A DNA stretch of 64,000 nt, from positions 1 to 64,000 of the forward strand of contig CAISDL010000058.1 of assembly GCA_903884065.1 (NCBI GenBank), written 5' to 3'. A program made the translations under genes and the position numbers. This DNA is from an uncultured Actinomycetes bacterium. GTDB lineage: Bacteria; Actinomycetota; Actinomycetes; Mycobacteriales; Mycobacteriaceae. The notes beneath the pieces are model-generated. The model saw only the letters and a program-made list of their open reading frames with translations. It was not told the DNA's origin and did no database searches. Shown one piece after another: positions 55,027 through 64,000 of this stretch. The stretch's first letter is position 1; every line of letters starts with the position of its first letter.

Positions 55027-55656
55027 ATGATCACCGTCGCCGTCGGCGACGACCACCCGATGTACCGGGCAGGAGTCGTCAGCGCATTGAAGGAGTCCGG
55101 CCGGATCAAGGTCGTCGCCGAAGTCGGCGATGGGCGCGCCGCCCTGGATGCCGTCCGCGAGCACCGGCCGGCGGTGGCGCTGCTGGACTACCGGATGCCC
55201 GAACTCGACGGGCTGGCCGTGGTGGCGGCCGTGGCCCGGGACGGCTTGGCGACCCACGTGTTGCTGCTCAGCGCCACCGAAGACCCGGCCACGGTGTACG
55301 AGGCGCTGGCCGCGGGCGCCGCCGGCTATCTGACCAAGGAGTCCGACCGCGACGAGATCGTGGCAGCGGTGGTCAAATGCGCGCGCGGCGAGGGTTACGT
55401 GCCCACCACCATCGCCAGCGGGCTGGCCAACGAGGTGCGCCACCGGGCCCGCGGTGACGCCACGCTGCTGTCGCCCCGCGAAGGCGAGATCATCACGATG
55501 ATCGCCGCGGGGCTCTCGGTGCCCGACATCGCGGCACGGCTGCACCTGGCGCCGACGACGGTGCGGACCCACGTGCAGAACCTCTACGCGAAGCTCGGGG
55601 TGTCCGACCGGGCCGCGGCGGTGGCCGAGGCCATGCGCCGGCGACTGGTCGAATAG
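55027..55656 (+). CDS. NarL/LuxR-type response regulator
   Basis: 209 residues. Receiver domain 1-120 with Asp8-Asp9 pocket, phospho-acceptor Asp54 in LLDYRMPELDG and Lys in LTKES; C-terminal LuxR HTH (LSPREGEIITMIAAGLSVPDIAARLHLAPTTVRTHVQNLYAKLGV). Cognate to the divergent histidine kinase. ATG 55027 begins within 8-38 bases of the kinase start, so one small region controls both. Probably autoregulates. Targets unknown. Confidence 0.92.
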   Translation: MITVAVGDDHPMYRAGVVSALKESGRIKVVAEVGDGRAALDAVREHRPAVALLDYRMPELDGLAVVAAVARDGLATHVLLLSATEDPATVYEALAAGAAGYLTKESDRDEIVAAVVKCARGEGYVPTTIASGLANEVRHRARGDATLLSPREGEIITMIAAGLSVPDIAARLHLAPTTVRTHVQNLYAKLGVSDRAAAVAEAMRRRLVE

Positions 55657-55668
55657 CGGCCGGGACCG

Positions 55669-57423
55669 TCAGCCCGGCATCACCGGAACAGCGCCGGGCA
55701 TCATGAACGGCCGCAGCTCCGACCAGGTCTGCCCAGTGGTCGCGCTGGTCGCCAGCAACTGCAGCACCCCGCGGGCGTCGGCGACGTAGACCGCCGAAGG
55801 ATTGGCCGCCACCGCCGACACCGGCATCACCAGGTTGTTGCTCGGGCCGTCGGAGTTCACGCCGTCGAGGTTGACGTAGGACACCGGATGAGCCGGGTCG
55901 CTGCGGGTGACCACCATGTCATCTCCGGTGCGCCAGGACAGCGACACCACCGAGTTGCCCAGACCGAACCCCAGGCGGCGGGGGTCGGTCAGCGCGAACT
56001 CGCCGCCGGGCGTCTGTTCGACCCCGGCAAGCACCACCTGGCCGTCGATCACCATCGCCACCCGCGTTCCGTCCCGGGAGACCTGCAGTTCGGTGATCGC
56101 GCCCGGGAACCGCGACGTCACCGCGGCGGAGTCCACCGGAATACGCGCCGGCTGGCCGGAGGCCGACTCACGGATCACCCGCACCACGCTGTTGCCGTCG
56201 ATCACCACCCAGACCGCGTCGTCGAGCGCCCACGACGGACGCGAAAGGCTGCGTCCGTCGGTCGCCCGCACGGCCTGACCGCCGTTGGGTCCGATCCACA
56301 GCGAGGCCCCGGCATTCGGCGCACCCACCACCGAGGCGACATCGCGGCCCGAACGGGAGAAACTGGCCGCCCGCTGGTCGGCCATGGTGCCGAACGAGCC
56401 GTTCACCTTCGTCGCCTGCTGGCCGTCGAGCGCGACCATCGAACCGTCCATCAGCGCGTGTACGCCGGCCGGCGCCCCGTCGACGGCACCGGGGTCGGTC
56501 GCGGCCACGTCGGTGGTCTTCCACCCGTCGACGAACCGGTCGTCCAGCGGCGCGCCGTCGACGTTGATCAGATAGGGGCCCTTGACGTCCGAACGGGCCA
56601 GGGTCCAAATCAGTTGGGCCGCAACGAGAAGGCGACTTGCCGGATCGGTGGTGGTCAGATTCTCCAGGTCCACCCTGGCACCGCCGTAGCCGCGACCAAC
56701 CCCGGTCTTTCCGCCGTCGGCCCGGGCCACCGGTCCGCGCAGCTTCAGCGGCGGGCCCAGCATATTGCGCACCGCATTGGCCATCTCCGGCCGCGGCCCG
56801 GCCAGCAGCTTGTTCACCAGTTCGGTGGCCAGCAGATCCGGGTCCGATGCCGCCACGTACCGCGGGTCCGGGACGACGGTCTTGCCGGTGGGGTCCACGA
56901 AATAGAGCGTGTAGCGCTTGTAGGCGGCCTGAAACTGCTGCCAGTCCAGGAAGACCCCGTTGGGCAACCGGTTGATTCGCCACCCGTTCGGGGTCTGCAC
57001 CAGCTCGATGGATCCGGGGTCGGGCAGCTTGCCCTCGCCGGTCTCGAACACGCCGACGTCGGAGAGCGAGCCGAGGATGTCAGCCTGCGTCGCCACCGAA
57101 ATCTTGTCGGCGGAACGGGTTTCGGTGAACACCACCTTGTCGATGAGCAGGGCACTGCCCTGATCGTCCCAGCTCTTGGAGGCCGAATCGGTGAGGAACT
57201 GGCGGGCGGCCGCATGACGGTTGGCCGGATCGGCGGTGGCTTTGAGGAACTCCCGCAACAACTGGTCGGTGCTCATGCTCGGACTGGGCTCCGGCAGCTG
57301 TTTGGGGCTGGGCAGTTCGACCGTTCCGATGGCCTGGGGCGCCGAGGAATCCGGCACCCCCGCGCATCCGGACAGCAGTAGGAAAAGGCCGGCCAGCACT
57401 ACCGACAACAATCCTCGGGTCAC
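55669..57423 (-). CDS. lpqB: LpqB lipoprotein, MtrB accessory
   Basis: 584 residues from GTG 57423, which overlaps the mtrB TGA. Lipobox LLSGC near residue 23 gives an outer-face lipoprotein. GerMN-like domain at about 60-300 and a beta-propeller C-terminal part ([37 protein letters not shown]). Known to bind the extracellular part of MtrB and tune MtrA phosphorylation, cell division and motility. Last gene of the mtrA-mtrB-lpqB operon; Rv3244c. Confidence 0.94.
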   Translation of the reverse strand: MTRGLLSVVLAGLFLLLSGCAGVPDSSAPQAIGTVELPSPKQLPEPSPSMSTDQLLREFLKATADPANRHAAARQFLTDSASKSWDDQGSALLIDKVVFTETRSADKISVATQADILGSLSDVGVFETGEGKLPDPGSIELVQTPNGWRINRLPNGVFLDWQQFQAAYKRYTLYFVDPTGKTVVPDPRYVAASDPDLLATELVNKLLAGPRPEMANAVRNMLGPPLKLRGPVARADGGKTGVGRGYGGARVDLENLTTTDPASRLLVAAQLIWTLARSDVKGPYLINVDGAPLDDRFVDGWKTTDVAATDPGAVDGAPAGVHALMDGSMVALDGQQATKVNGSFGTMADQRAASFSRSGRDVASVVGAPNAGASLWIGPNGGQAVRATDGRSLSRPSWALDDAVWVVIDGNSVVRVIRESASGQPARIPVDSAAVTSRFPGAITELQVSRDGTRVAMVIDGQVVLAGVEQTPGGEFALTDPRRLGFGLGNSVVSLSWRTGDDMVVTRSDPAHPVSYVNLDGVNSDGPSNNLVMPVSAVAANPSAVYVADARGVLQLLATSATTGQTWSELRPFMMPGAVPVMPG

Positions 57424-59051
57424 ACCCGCTCCCCCGCGGTCTCCCACTGCCGCACGCGTTCTGCCGCAAGGGGTTTCAACGGAAGCGGGCTGGTGGTGAC
57501 CTTGTGCCCGCGGACCAGCGGCAGGGTCAACCGGAAACAGGCGCCATTGCCCGGCTCGCCCCAGGCCTCGAGCCGGCCCTGGTGCAGCCGGGCATCCTCG
57601 ATACTGATCGCCAGCCCGAGTCCGGTACCGCCGGAGCGACGCACCCGCGACGGATCGGAGCGCCAGAACCGGCTGAACACCAGTTTCTCCTCGCCGGGAC
57701 GCAGGCCGACACCGAAGTCGCGCACCGTGACCGCGACGGTGTCCTCGTCGGCGCCCATCCGGATCTGGACCGGCTGATGCTCGGCGTGGTCGATCGCGTT
57801 GGCGATCAGGTTGCGCAGGATGCGTTCGACACGGCGCGGGTCGACCTCGGCGATCACCGGCTCATCGGGCATGTCCACCTGCAGTTCGATGGCGGCCTCG
57901 TCGGCCAGGTGCCCGACGTTGCCGAGCGCCTTGTTGACCGTCAACCGCAGATCCACCGCCTCCACCGACAGTTCGGCCACGCCGGCGTCGTGGCGGGAGA
58001 TCTCCAGCAGATCGTTGAGCAGCGTCTCGAACCGGTCCAACTCGCTGACGAGCAACTCGGTGGATCGGCGCAACGCCGGGTCGAGATCCTCGCTGTGGTC
58101 GTAGATGAGGTCGGCCGCCATCCGGACCGTCGTCAGGGGGGTGCGCAGTTCGTGGCTGACGTCGGAGGTGAACCGCCGCTGCAGGTTTCCAAATTCCTCG
58201 AGGGTGGTGATCTGGCGCTGCAAGCTCTCGGCCATGTCGTTGAAGGACACCGCCAGCCGGGCCATGTCGTCTTCGCCGCGCACCGGCATCCGCTCGGACA
58301 GGTGCCCCTCGGCGAACCGTTCGGCGATCCGCGACGCCGATCGCACCGGCAGAACCACCTGCCGGGACACCAGCAGCGCGATGCCGGCCAGTAACAGCAA
58401 CAGCACCATGCCACCGGTGGCCATGGTTCCGCGCACCAGCGTGATGGTGTTCTCCTCGCTGGTGAGCGGGAAGATCAGGTACAACTCGAGGTTGCTGACC
58501 CGCGACGGAGCGGGGGTGCCGACCAGCAGGGCCGGACCGGAGAAGCCCTCGGTCCGCACCGCCGCGTACTGGTAGCTGACCTGTCCGGCCTTGACGAAAT
58601 CGCGCAGGGTGCGCGGAATCTGGTCCACCGGGCCGGCTGAGGTGGCTTCGCGCGGCCCATCGCCGGGAACCATCAGCACGGCATCGAACGTTCCGGCCAG
58701 CCCGGACCCGGATGCCTGACCGGGCTTGGAAATCAAGGTGTTTCGCGCCAACTGCAGGCTGGAGTCCAGTGATCGGGCCTCTTCGCCGCTGACGATCCCG
58801 CTCACGGTGTTGCGCGCGCGGTCGACTTCCTCGGTGGCGGCGCGCACCTTGACGTCGAGAACGCGGTTGGTGATCTGGCTGGTCAGCACGAAGCCGAGTA
58901 CCAGGATCACCACCGACGAAAGGCCAAGTGTGAGAACGACGACCCGCAGTTGCAACGAACGGCGCCAGATCTGAGCGAGCGCCCGACTCAATGCGCTGGT
59001 GCCCCGGACCAGAGGCCCGGTGCGCATGCGCCGCCGCGTGCTGAAGATCAT
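57420..59051 (-). CDS. mtrB: MtrB sensor histidine kinase
   Basis: 543 residues. Membrane helices at about 35-58 and 212-230 flank an outer domain; HAMP at about 230-285, phospho-acceptor His300 in [15 protein letters not shown] box [14 protein letters not shown] boxes [11 protein letters not shown] and [14 protein letters not shown]. Partner of MtrA in control of cell division, wall hydrolases and replication. Start ATG 59051; a 9-base triple repeat lies between it and the mtrA stop. Rv3245c. Confidence 0.96.
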   Translation of the reverse strand: MIFSTRRRMRTGPLVRGTSALSRALAQIWRRSLQLRVVVLTLGLSSVVILVLGFVLTSQITNRVLDVKVRAATEEVDRARNTVSGIVSGEEARSLDSSLQLARNTLISKPGQASGSGLAGTFDAVLMVPGDGPREATSAGPVDQIPRTLRDFVKAGQVSYQYAAVRTEGFSGPALLVGTPAPSRVSNLELYLIFPLTSEENTITLVRGTMATGGMVLLLLLAGIALLVSRQVVLPVRSASRIAERFAEGHLSERMPVRGEDDMARLAVSFNDMAESLQRQITTLEEFGNLQRRFTSDVSHELRTPLTTVRMAADLIYDHSEDLDPALRRSTELLVSELDRFETLLNDLLEISRHDAGVAELSVEAVDLRLTVNKALGNVGHLADEAAIELQVDMPDEPVIAEVDPRRVERILRNLIANAIDHAEHQPVQIRMGADEDTVAVTVRDFGVGLRPGEEKLVFSRFWRSDPSRVRRSGGTGLGLAISIEDARLHQGRLEAWGEPGNGACFRLTLPLVRGHKVTTSPLPLKPLAAERVRQWETAGERV

Positions 59052-59054
59052 CGC

Positions 59055-59081
59055 GGGAACAACGGGAACAACGGGAACATT
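59055..59081. repeat. 9-base tandem repeat, 3 copies, between mtrA and mtrB
   Basis: GGGAACAAC twice and GGGAACATT once fill the short gap between the mtrA stop (59082-59080) and the mtrB start. On the transcribed strand this reads GTTGTTCCC repeats, replacing a normal ribosome site region. Confidence 0.85.
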
Positions 59082-59766
59082 AGGGCGGGCCGGCCTTGTA
59101 ACCCACTCCTCGAACGGTCAGCACCACCTGCGGGTTCTCCGGGTCGGTCTCGACCTTGGCCCGCAGTCGCTGGACATGCACGTTCACCAGACGGGTGTCG
59201 GCCGGATGCCGGTATCCCCACACCTGTTCGAGCAGCACATCTCGAGTAAACACCTGCCGCGGCTTGCGAGCCAAGGCGACCAGAAGGTCGAACTCCAGCG
59301 GTGTCAGGGAGATCTGCTCGCCGTCGCGGGTGACCTTGTGGGCCGGGACATCGATCTCGATGTCGTTGATGGACAGCATCTCGGCCGGCTCGTCGTCATT
59401 GCGGCGCAACCGGGCCCGGACCCGGGCCACCAGTTCCTTGGGCTTGAACGGCTTCATGACGTAGTCGTCGGCGCCGGACTCCAGGCCCAGCACCACGTCG
59501 ACGGTGTCGGTCTTGGCGGTCAGCATGACGATGGGCACCCCGGAGTCCGCCCGCAGGACCCGGCAGACGTCGATCCCGTTCATGCCGGGCAGCATCAGGT
59601 CCAGCAGGACCAGGTCGGGCCGCAGCTCACGCACCGCCGTCAGTGCCTGGGAGCCGTCGGCGACAACCGCCGTCTCGAAACCTTCGTTGCGCAGGACGAT
59701 GGTCAGCATCTCCGCCAGCGAGGGGTCGTCGTCAACCACCAGGATCCGTTGCCTCATGGCGACCAT
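59080..59766 (-). CDS. mtrA: MtrA response regulator
   Basis: 228 residues from ATG 59766, the same length as the M. tuberculosis protein and placing the phospho-acceptor at Asp56, as in Rv3246c; ATG 59757 is in frame three codons on. Receiver domain 1-122 ([20 protein letters not shown]), OmpR-type winged helix at 130-228 with [41 protein letters not shown]. Essential; controls dnaA, wall hydrolases and resuscitation factors. Nearly identical to Rv3246c from memory. Confidence 0.97.
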   Translation of the reverse strand: MVAMRQRILVVDDDPSLAEMLTIVLRNEGFETAVVADGSQALTAVRELRPDLVLLDLMLPGMNGIDVCRVLRADSGVPIVMLTAKTDTVDVVLGLESGADDYVMKPFKPKELVARVRARLRRNDDEPAEMLSINDIEIDVPAHKVTRDGEQISLTPLEFDLLVALARKPRQVFTRDVLLEQVWGYRHPADTRLVNVHVQRLRAKVETDPENPQVVLTVRGVGYKAGPP

Positions 59767-59816
59767 GGTGTCACCGAATCGCGACAATTCCCGGCTGCGA
59801 CGCGCATGTCGCGTGA

Positions 59817-60446
59817 TCAGGCGAGCAGGTCGGCCGCCAGCCCGGCCGGCTCCACATCGCGGCCGGCCACCGACCATCGTCCGTGCCAGTGCCGCGCGGC
59901 CAGTCCGGCATAGACCTGCGCCGTGCGCTGCTGAAGGCCGTCGTCGCGTTCATAGGCGTCGCGGGTGCGGTCGGGTTCCTCGCCGGCCCGGCGCCTGGCA
60001 CGGTCGGCGGCGAGTTGCACCGAGACGTCGAGCAGGATCTGGTGGTCCGGGGCCGGAAGGCCCATCCGCCCGTATTCGAGTTCGCCGACCCACGACACCA
60101 TGTCCCCCGAGGCGTCCTGGTGCAGCCGCGCTGCGCTGTAGGCGGCGTTGGACGCCACGTAGCGGTCCAGGATGACGACATCGTGCTCGGCGGACAGGGC
60201 GGCCAGGTGCTCTCTGGCTGCGCCGCGGTCGAGGGCGAACAGCACCGCCATGGCGTAGACCGACTCGGCGAGGTCGCCGTGGCGGCCGTGCAACGCCTCA
60301 CTGGCCAGGTCCGCGGTGACCGACTGCCCATAGCGCGGGAACGCCAGCGTGGTCACCGAGCGGCCCGCAGCCGTGAAAGCCCGCTGCAAGCCGCCGGCCA
60401 GCGTGCGCTTCCCCGCACCGTCGAGACCTTCGATGACAATCAGCAC
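59817..60446 (-). CDS. tmk: Thymidylate kinase
   Basis: 209 residues from GTG 60446. P-loop EGLDGAGKRT near residue 6, DRY in VVILDRYVASNAAYSAARL near 95, then a lid-like RARRRAGEEPDRTRD. Phosphorylates dTMP to dTDP. As in M. tuberculosis Tmk the P-loop has the unusual AGKRT. The frame upstream of 60446 is not protein-like. TAAGCT 8 bases upstream makes it probably leaderless; 51 bases separate it from mtrA, so it may lead the tmk-mtrA-mtrB-lpqB operon. Rv3247c. Confidence 0.94.
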   Translation of the reverse strand: MLIVIEGLDGAGKRTLAGGLQRAFTAAGRSVTTLAFPRYGQSVTADLASEALHGRHGDLAESVYAMAVLFALDRGAAREHLAALSAEHDVVILDRYVASNAAYSAARLHQDASGDMVSWVGELEYGRMGLPAPDHQILLDVSVQLAADRARRRAGEEPDRTRDAYERDDGLQQRTAQVYAGLAARHWHGRWSVAGRDVEPAGLAADLLA

Positions 60447-60454
60447 AGCCGGAG

Positions 60455-60460
60455 AGCTTA
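60455..60460 (-). promoter_or_regulatory. -10 hexamer of tmk
   Basis: TAAGCT on the minus strand, 8 bases before GTG 60446. Confidence 0.45.
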
Positions 60461-60468
60461 AGCCCCAG

Positions 60469-61767
60469 CTAGAACTGGCCGCAGTTCGGCGTGGTGGGCA
60501 GGCCGTTGAAGCGGTCGGCGATCCACTGCATGGACCGCTCACCGTCGACGAACATGGGCAGCGCGTGGTTGACGACGAGTTTGTTGAGCAGCGGCGGCTC
60601 TTCGTTGGTCCAGAACTGGACGTCGGCGCCCCGGGCGCACCAGTCGCGACCCAACTGGGCGGCGGCCGCGTAGGGAACCAGCGGGTCATAGCGGTTGCTG
60701 ACGATGAGCACCGGCGCGTTCGGTGTGGACCGGCCCAGGTGCTGGGAATCCAACAGTTTTCGGAACATCGGGTTGGAGACCACCTGGTCGACGTCGCCGG
60801 TGAAGAAGTCCTGGAGGTGCTTGAACCGGAAACGCAGGGCGGTTTCCTCCACGCACTGGTCCTGGGTGTCGTCCACCAGTTTCTGGCCCATCGGGCTCAG
60901 CGCCGCACGCACCACGTGCGCGTACTCGGGATAGGCGGCCATCACCGAGTTCAGCGCATAACCGATGATCCCGACCAGAGCACTTCCGTCGGCGAAGGGG
61001 ACGAGTTCTTCCAGATCGGCCGGCGGCGCACCGGCATAGGCCCCCACGACGTGCAGATCGGGGGCGTACTCCGAGGCGGTCTCGACCGCCGCCGCGGCGG
61101 CGCCGCCGCCCTGCGAGTAGCCGTAGAACGCCACCGGGCCGTGGGGGTCCAGGGATGTACCGGGCAGCCGGAGTGCCGCCCGCCCGGCGTCGAGCATCGC
61201 GTCGGCCTGGGCGATCCGGTTGACGTAGGTGTGCACCCCCGGCGTGCCGAGACCCTGATAATCGGTCATCACCACTGCGAAGCCGCGAGCCACCATGGTG
61301 GCCACGAACATCTCCTCGTAGTTGAACGTGACGTCCAGGAACGGCGACCAGTGGATGCCCTGGTTGAACTGACGCGACGGGGCGCATTGGTCACCGAGAC
61401 CCTGTGTCCCCGGGCCGTAGACGATTAGCGGACGCGGGCCGGCCCCGGGCCACGGGTTGAACGGCTCGAAATAGGTGCCGGTGACGGCCATCGGATTGCC
61501 GCGGGCGTCGATGCTGCGGTACATGATCCGGGTTCCGGTGGCCATGATCGCGCCCAGTTGACCCGAAGGTTCCAACACCAGCGGCGACGGTTCGGTCCGG
61601 ATCAGATCGCCGGGCAGCCCCGGCGGCAGTGGGTCAGGCGGGGTGTAGAACGCGGTGTACTCGCGCTCGTTGTAGTACGGATCCTCGTCGGCGTGCGCAA
61701 CGGAACCGCACACCACACTGCCGAGAACGGTGAGGACGCCAAAGATGGCACCAGCCCCACGACGCAC
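60469..61767 (-). CDS. Secreted lipase, LIP family
   Basis: 432 residues. Signal peptide at about 1-26 (ends SVAHA), then an alpha/beta hydrolase of the secretory-lipase family: YGPGTQGLGDQCAPS near 118, nucleophile GYSQGGGAAAAAV near 215, later NRYDPLVP (acid) and FVDG plus a C-terminal His. Cys residues paired (DQCAPS, DQCVEE, WCARG, PNCGQF). Cleaves exogenous or envelope acyl esters. 23 bases upstream of tmk; inserted between tmk and sahH relative to M. tuberculosis. Confidence 0.87.
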   Translation of the reverse strand: MRRGAGAIFGVLTVLGSVVCGSVAHADEDPYYNEREYTAFYTPPDPLPPGLPGDLIRTEPSPLVLEPSGQLGAIMATGTRIMYRSIDARGNPMAVTGTYFEPFNPWPGAGPRPLIVYGPGTQGLGDQCAPSRQFNQGIHWSPFLDVTFNYEEMFVATMVARGFAVVMTDYQGLGTPGVHTYVNRIAQADAMLDAGRAALRLPGTSLDPHGPVAFYGYSQGGGAAAAAVETASEYAPDLHVVGAYAGAPPADLEELVPFADGSALVGIIGYALNSVMAAYPEYAHVVRAALSPMGQKLVDDTQDQCVEETALRFRFKHLQDFFTGDVDQVVSNPMFRKLLDSQHLGRSTPNAPVLIVSNRYDPLVPYAAAAQLGRDWCARGADVQFWTNEEPPLLNKLVVNHALPMFVDGERSMQWIADRFNGLPTTPNCGQF

Positions 61768-61815
61768 CGCGGGAGCCTAACAACTGCAACGGCGCTCAAG
61801 CCGCCGTTTCGCCGG

Positions 61816-63300
<1,485 letters not shown>

Positions 63301-63307
63301 GGCCCAC

Positions 63308-63313
63308 ACGTTA
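63308..63313 (-). promoter_or_regulatory. -10 hexamer of sahH
   Basis: TAACGT on the minus strand, 7 bases before ATG 63300; no ribosome site precedes the start, as expected for a leaderless mRNA. Confidence 0.5.
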
Positions 63314-63330
63314 TCCGGAATGGGCCCGAA

Positions 63331-63954
63331 CTACCGCATCGGGGTTACGCCACCGGAGTACCGTTCGGCGAAGGGCGTCATCAAACGGGCCAGGTCAGCG
63401 GCGACGTCGTGGTCAGCCCCGGAAATACTCTCGGCCGGCATCGAGACATAGCTCATCGCCAGTCGCACGATGGCCCGGGCGAGCACGCCGGCGTCAGACT
63501 CCTCGACCTCGACCCAGCTGCCCATGAAAGCGGCGGTGAGTCGCTGCGAACAATGGGTGATGATCGGCCCGCTGTCGGTGGTGATGATCTGCAGCAGATC
63601 CGGTTTGGCCTCGCCGGAAAGCAGGGAGACGACCAACGGATCGGCCGCCGAGTCGGTGAAGAAGGCCCGGAACCCGTCCAGGAACGCCGCGTACATCTCG
63701 CCGACGTGGCCGTCGATGGCGCGGGAGACGTCGTCGACCAGCCGATCGGCCAGTCGCAGCGCATACCTCTGCGCCAGGCCCTGACGGGATCCGAACTCGT
63801 TGTAGATGCTCTGCCGACTGACCCCGGCGGTGCGCGCGACATCGGACAGGGTGATCGCCGACCAGTCCTTGCCCAGCAGCTCCTGCCGCATGGCATCGAG
63901 CACGGAATCCCGCAACTGTTCCTTCGGGTGGGCCCGCGACGCCTCGGCGGACAC
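63331..63954 (-). CDS. TetR-family regulator, AlkX-like
   Basis: 207 residues. HTH at about 25-65 (ITLSDVARTAGVSRQSIYNEFGSRQGLAQ). Position matches Rv3249c (AlkX), which represses the alkB-rubredoxin alkane-hydroxylase operon. GTG 63954 follows directly on the stop of the upstream gene (no gap), so it belongs to that operon and may regulate it. Ends 30 bases from sahH. Ligand inferred as a fatty-acid or alkane-derived molecule. Confidence 0.88.
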   Translation of the reverse strand: MSAEASRAHPKEQLRDSVLDAMRQELLGKDWSAITLSDVARTAGVSRQSIYNEFGSRQGLAQRYALRLADRLVDDVSRAIDGHVGEMYAAFLDGFRAFFTDSAADPLVVSLLSGEAKPDLLQIITTDSGPIITHCSQRLTAAFMGSWVEVEESDAGVLARAIVRLAMSYVSMPAESISGADHDVAADLARLMTPFAERYSGGVTPMR

Positions 63955-64000
63955 CTAGCGTGCGGATTCGGCTTCGACGGCGAGTCGTTGACCCAGCACC
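63955..64000 (-). CDS. 3' end of an upstream gene (14 residues visible)
   Basis: A frame entering from the right edge ends with TAG at 63957-63955, immediately before the AlkX-like GTG. The visible C-terminus is LGQRLAVEAESAR. By position it could be rubB or alkB, but the tail does not resemble the rubredoxin C-terminus I recall. Too short to name. Confidence 0.5.
   Translation of the reverse strand, partial: VLGQRLAVEAESAR

Noticed and set aside
63301-63330. SAH or SAM riboswitch ahead of sahH
   Set aside because: Only 30 bases lie upstream, with a -10 hexamer 7 bases from the start; no room for an aptamer in a leaderless transcript.

Overview
The window is high-GC DNA from a mycobacterium, most likely an environmental, rapidly growing Mycolicibacterium. 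Gene content and order follow, from memory, the M. tuberculosis stretch Rv3201c to Rv3249c almost gene for gene: adnB-adnA, lipV, an alkyltransferase-like protein, moeZ, a DUF3152 protease, a TetR gene, a DUF3107 gene, rhlE, a parA-like gene, gpm2, entC, whiB1, pdtaS, the biotinyl protein gene, rshA-sigH, aroA, rsgA, desA3 and its reductase, ppk2, a wax-ester synthase gene, an Rv3235-family gene, secA1, hpf, comF, lpqB-mtrB-mtrA, tmk, sahH and an AlkX-type TetR gene. No tRNA, rRNA, CRISPR array, insertion sequence or prophage was seen.

Layout. 1-5650: the AdnAB recombination motor-nuclease (adnB runs off the left edge). 5711-7676: genes absent from the tuberculosis order (a tiny reading frame, a beta-CASP type metallo-hydrolase, a four-helix membrane protein). 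7749-12980: lipV, an ATL protein, an operon of DUF3152 protease, moeZ and a kinase-like gene, then tetR and DUF3107. 13141-22473: mixed housekeeping genes, including the rhlE helicase with a terminator-like leader, a ParA-like ATPase with an in-frame minisatellite, and the coupled trio gpm2-entC-GNAT. 22581-26956: redox and stress control (whiB1 with a Crp-like site, pdtaS, sigH-rshA), plus the 24-codon ribosomal protein gene bL37. 26961-36327: metabolism (aldehyde dehydrogenase, SRAP, aroA, rsgA, aldo/keto reductase, desA3 with its reductase, ppk2).

The least ordinary region is 37839-48788. In M. tuberculosis this interval carries unrelated genes. Here a tightly packed minus-strand operon encodes a large membrane protein of glycosyltransferase/polymerase type, a GT2 and two GT4 glycosyltransferases, a Wzx-like flippase, a secreted GH16 glycan hydrolase and a BcsB-like secreted, membrane-anchored protein. 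A membrane endonuclease/exonuclease/phosphatase-family gene diverges from it. This looks like a complete cell-surface or secreted polysaccharide pathway, and it is the best candidate for an undescribed system. A neighbouring wax-ester synthase/DGAT homologue has a degenerate catalytic motif.

48867-64000 is conserved core: an Rv3235-family gene, secA1, hpf, comF, an inserted divergent two-component pair, the lpqB-mtrB-mtrA signalling operon, tmk, a secreted lipase, sahH and alkX. Two patterns cut across the window. At least eight genes start 6-9 bases after a TANNNT hexamer, as expected for leaderless transcripts. Short tandem repeats sit on or beside stop codons at five places.
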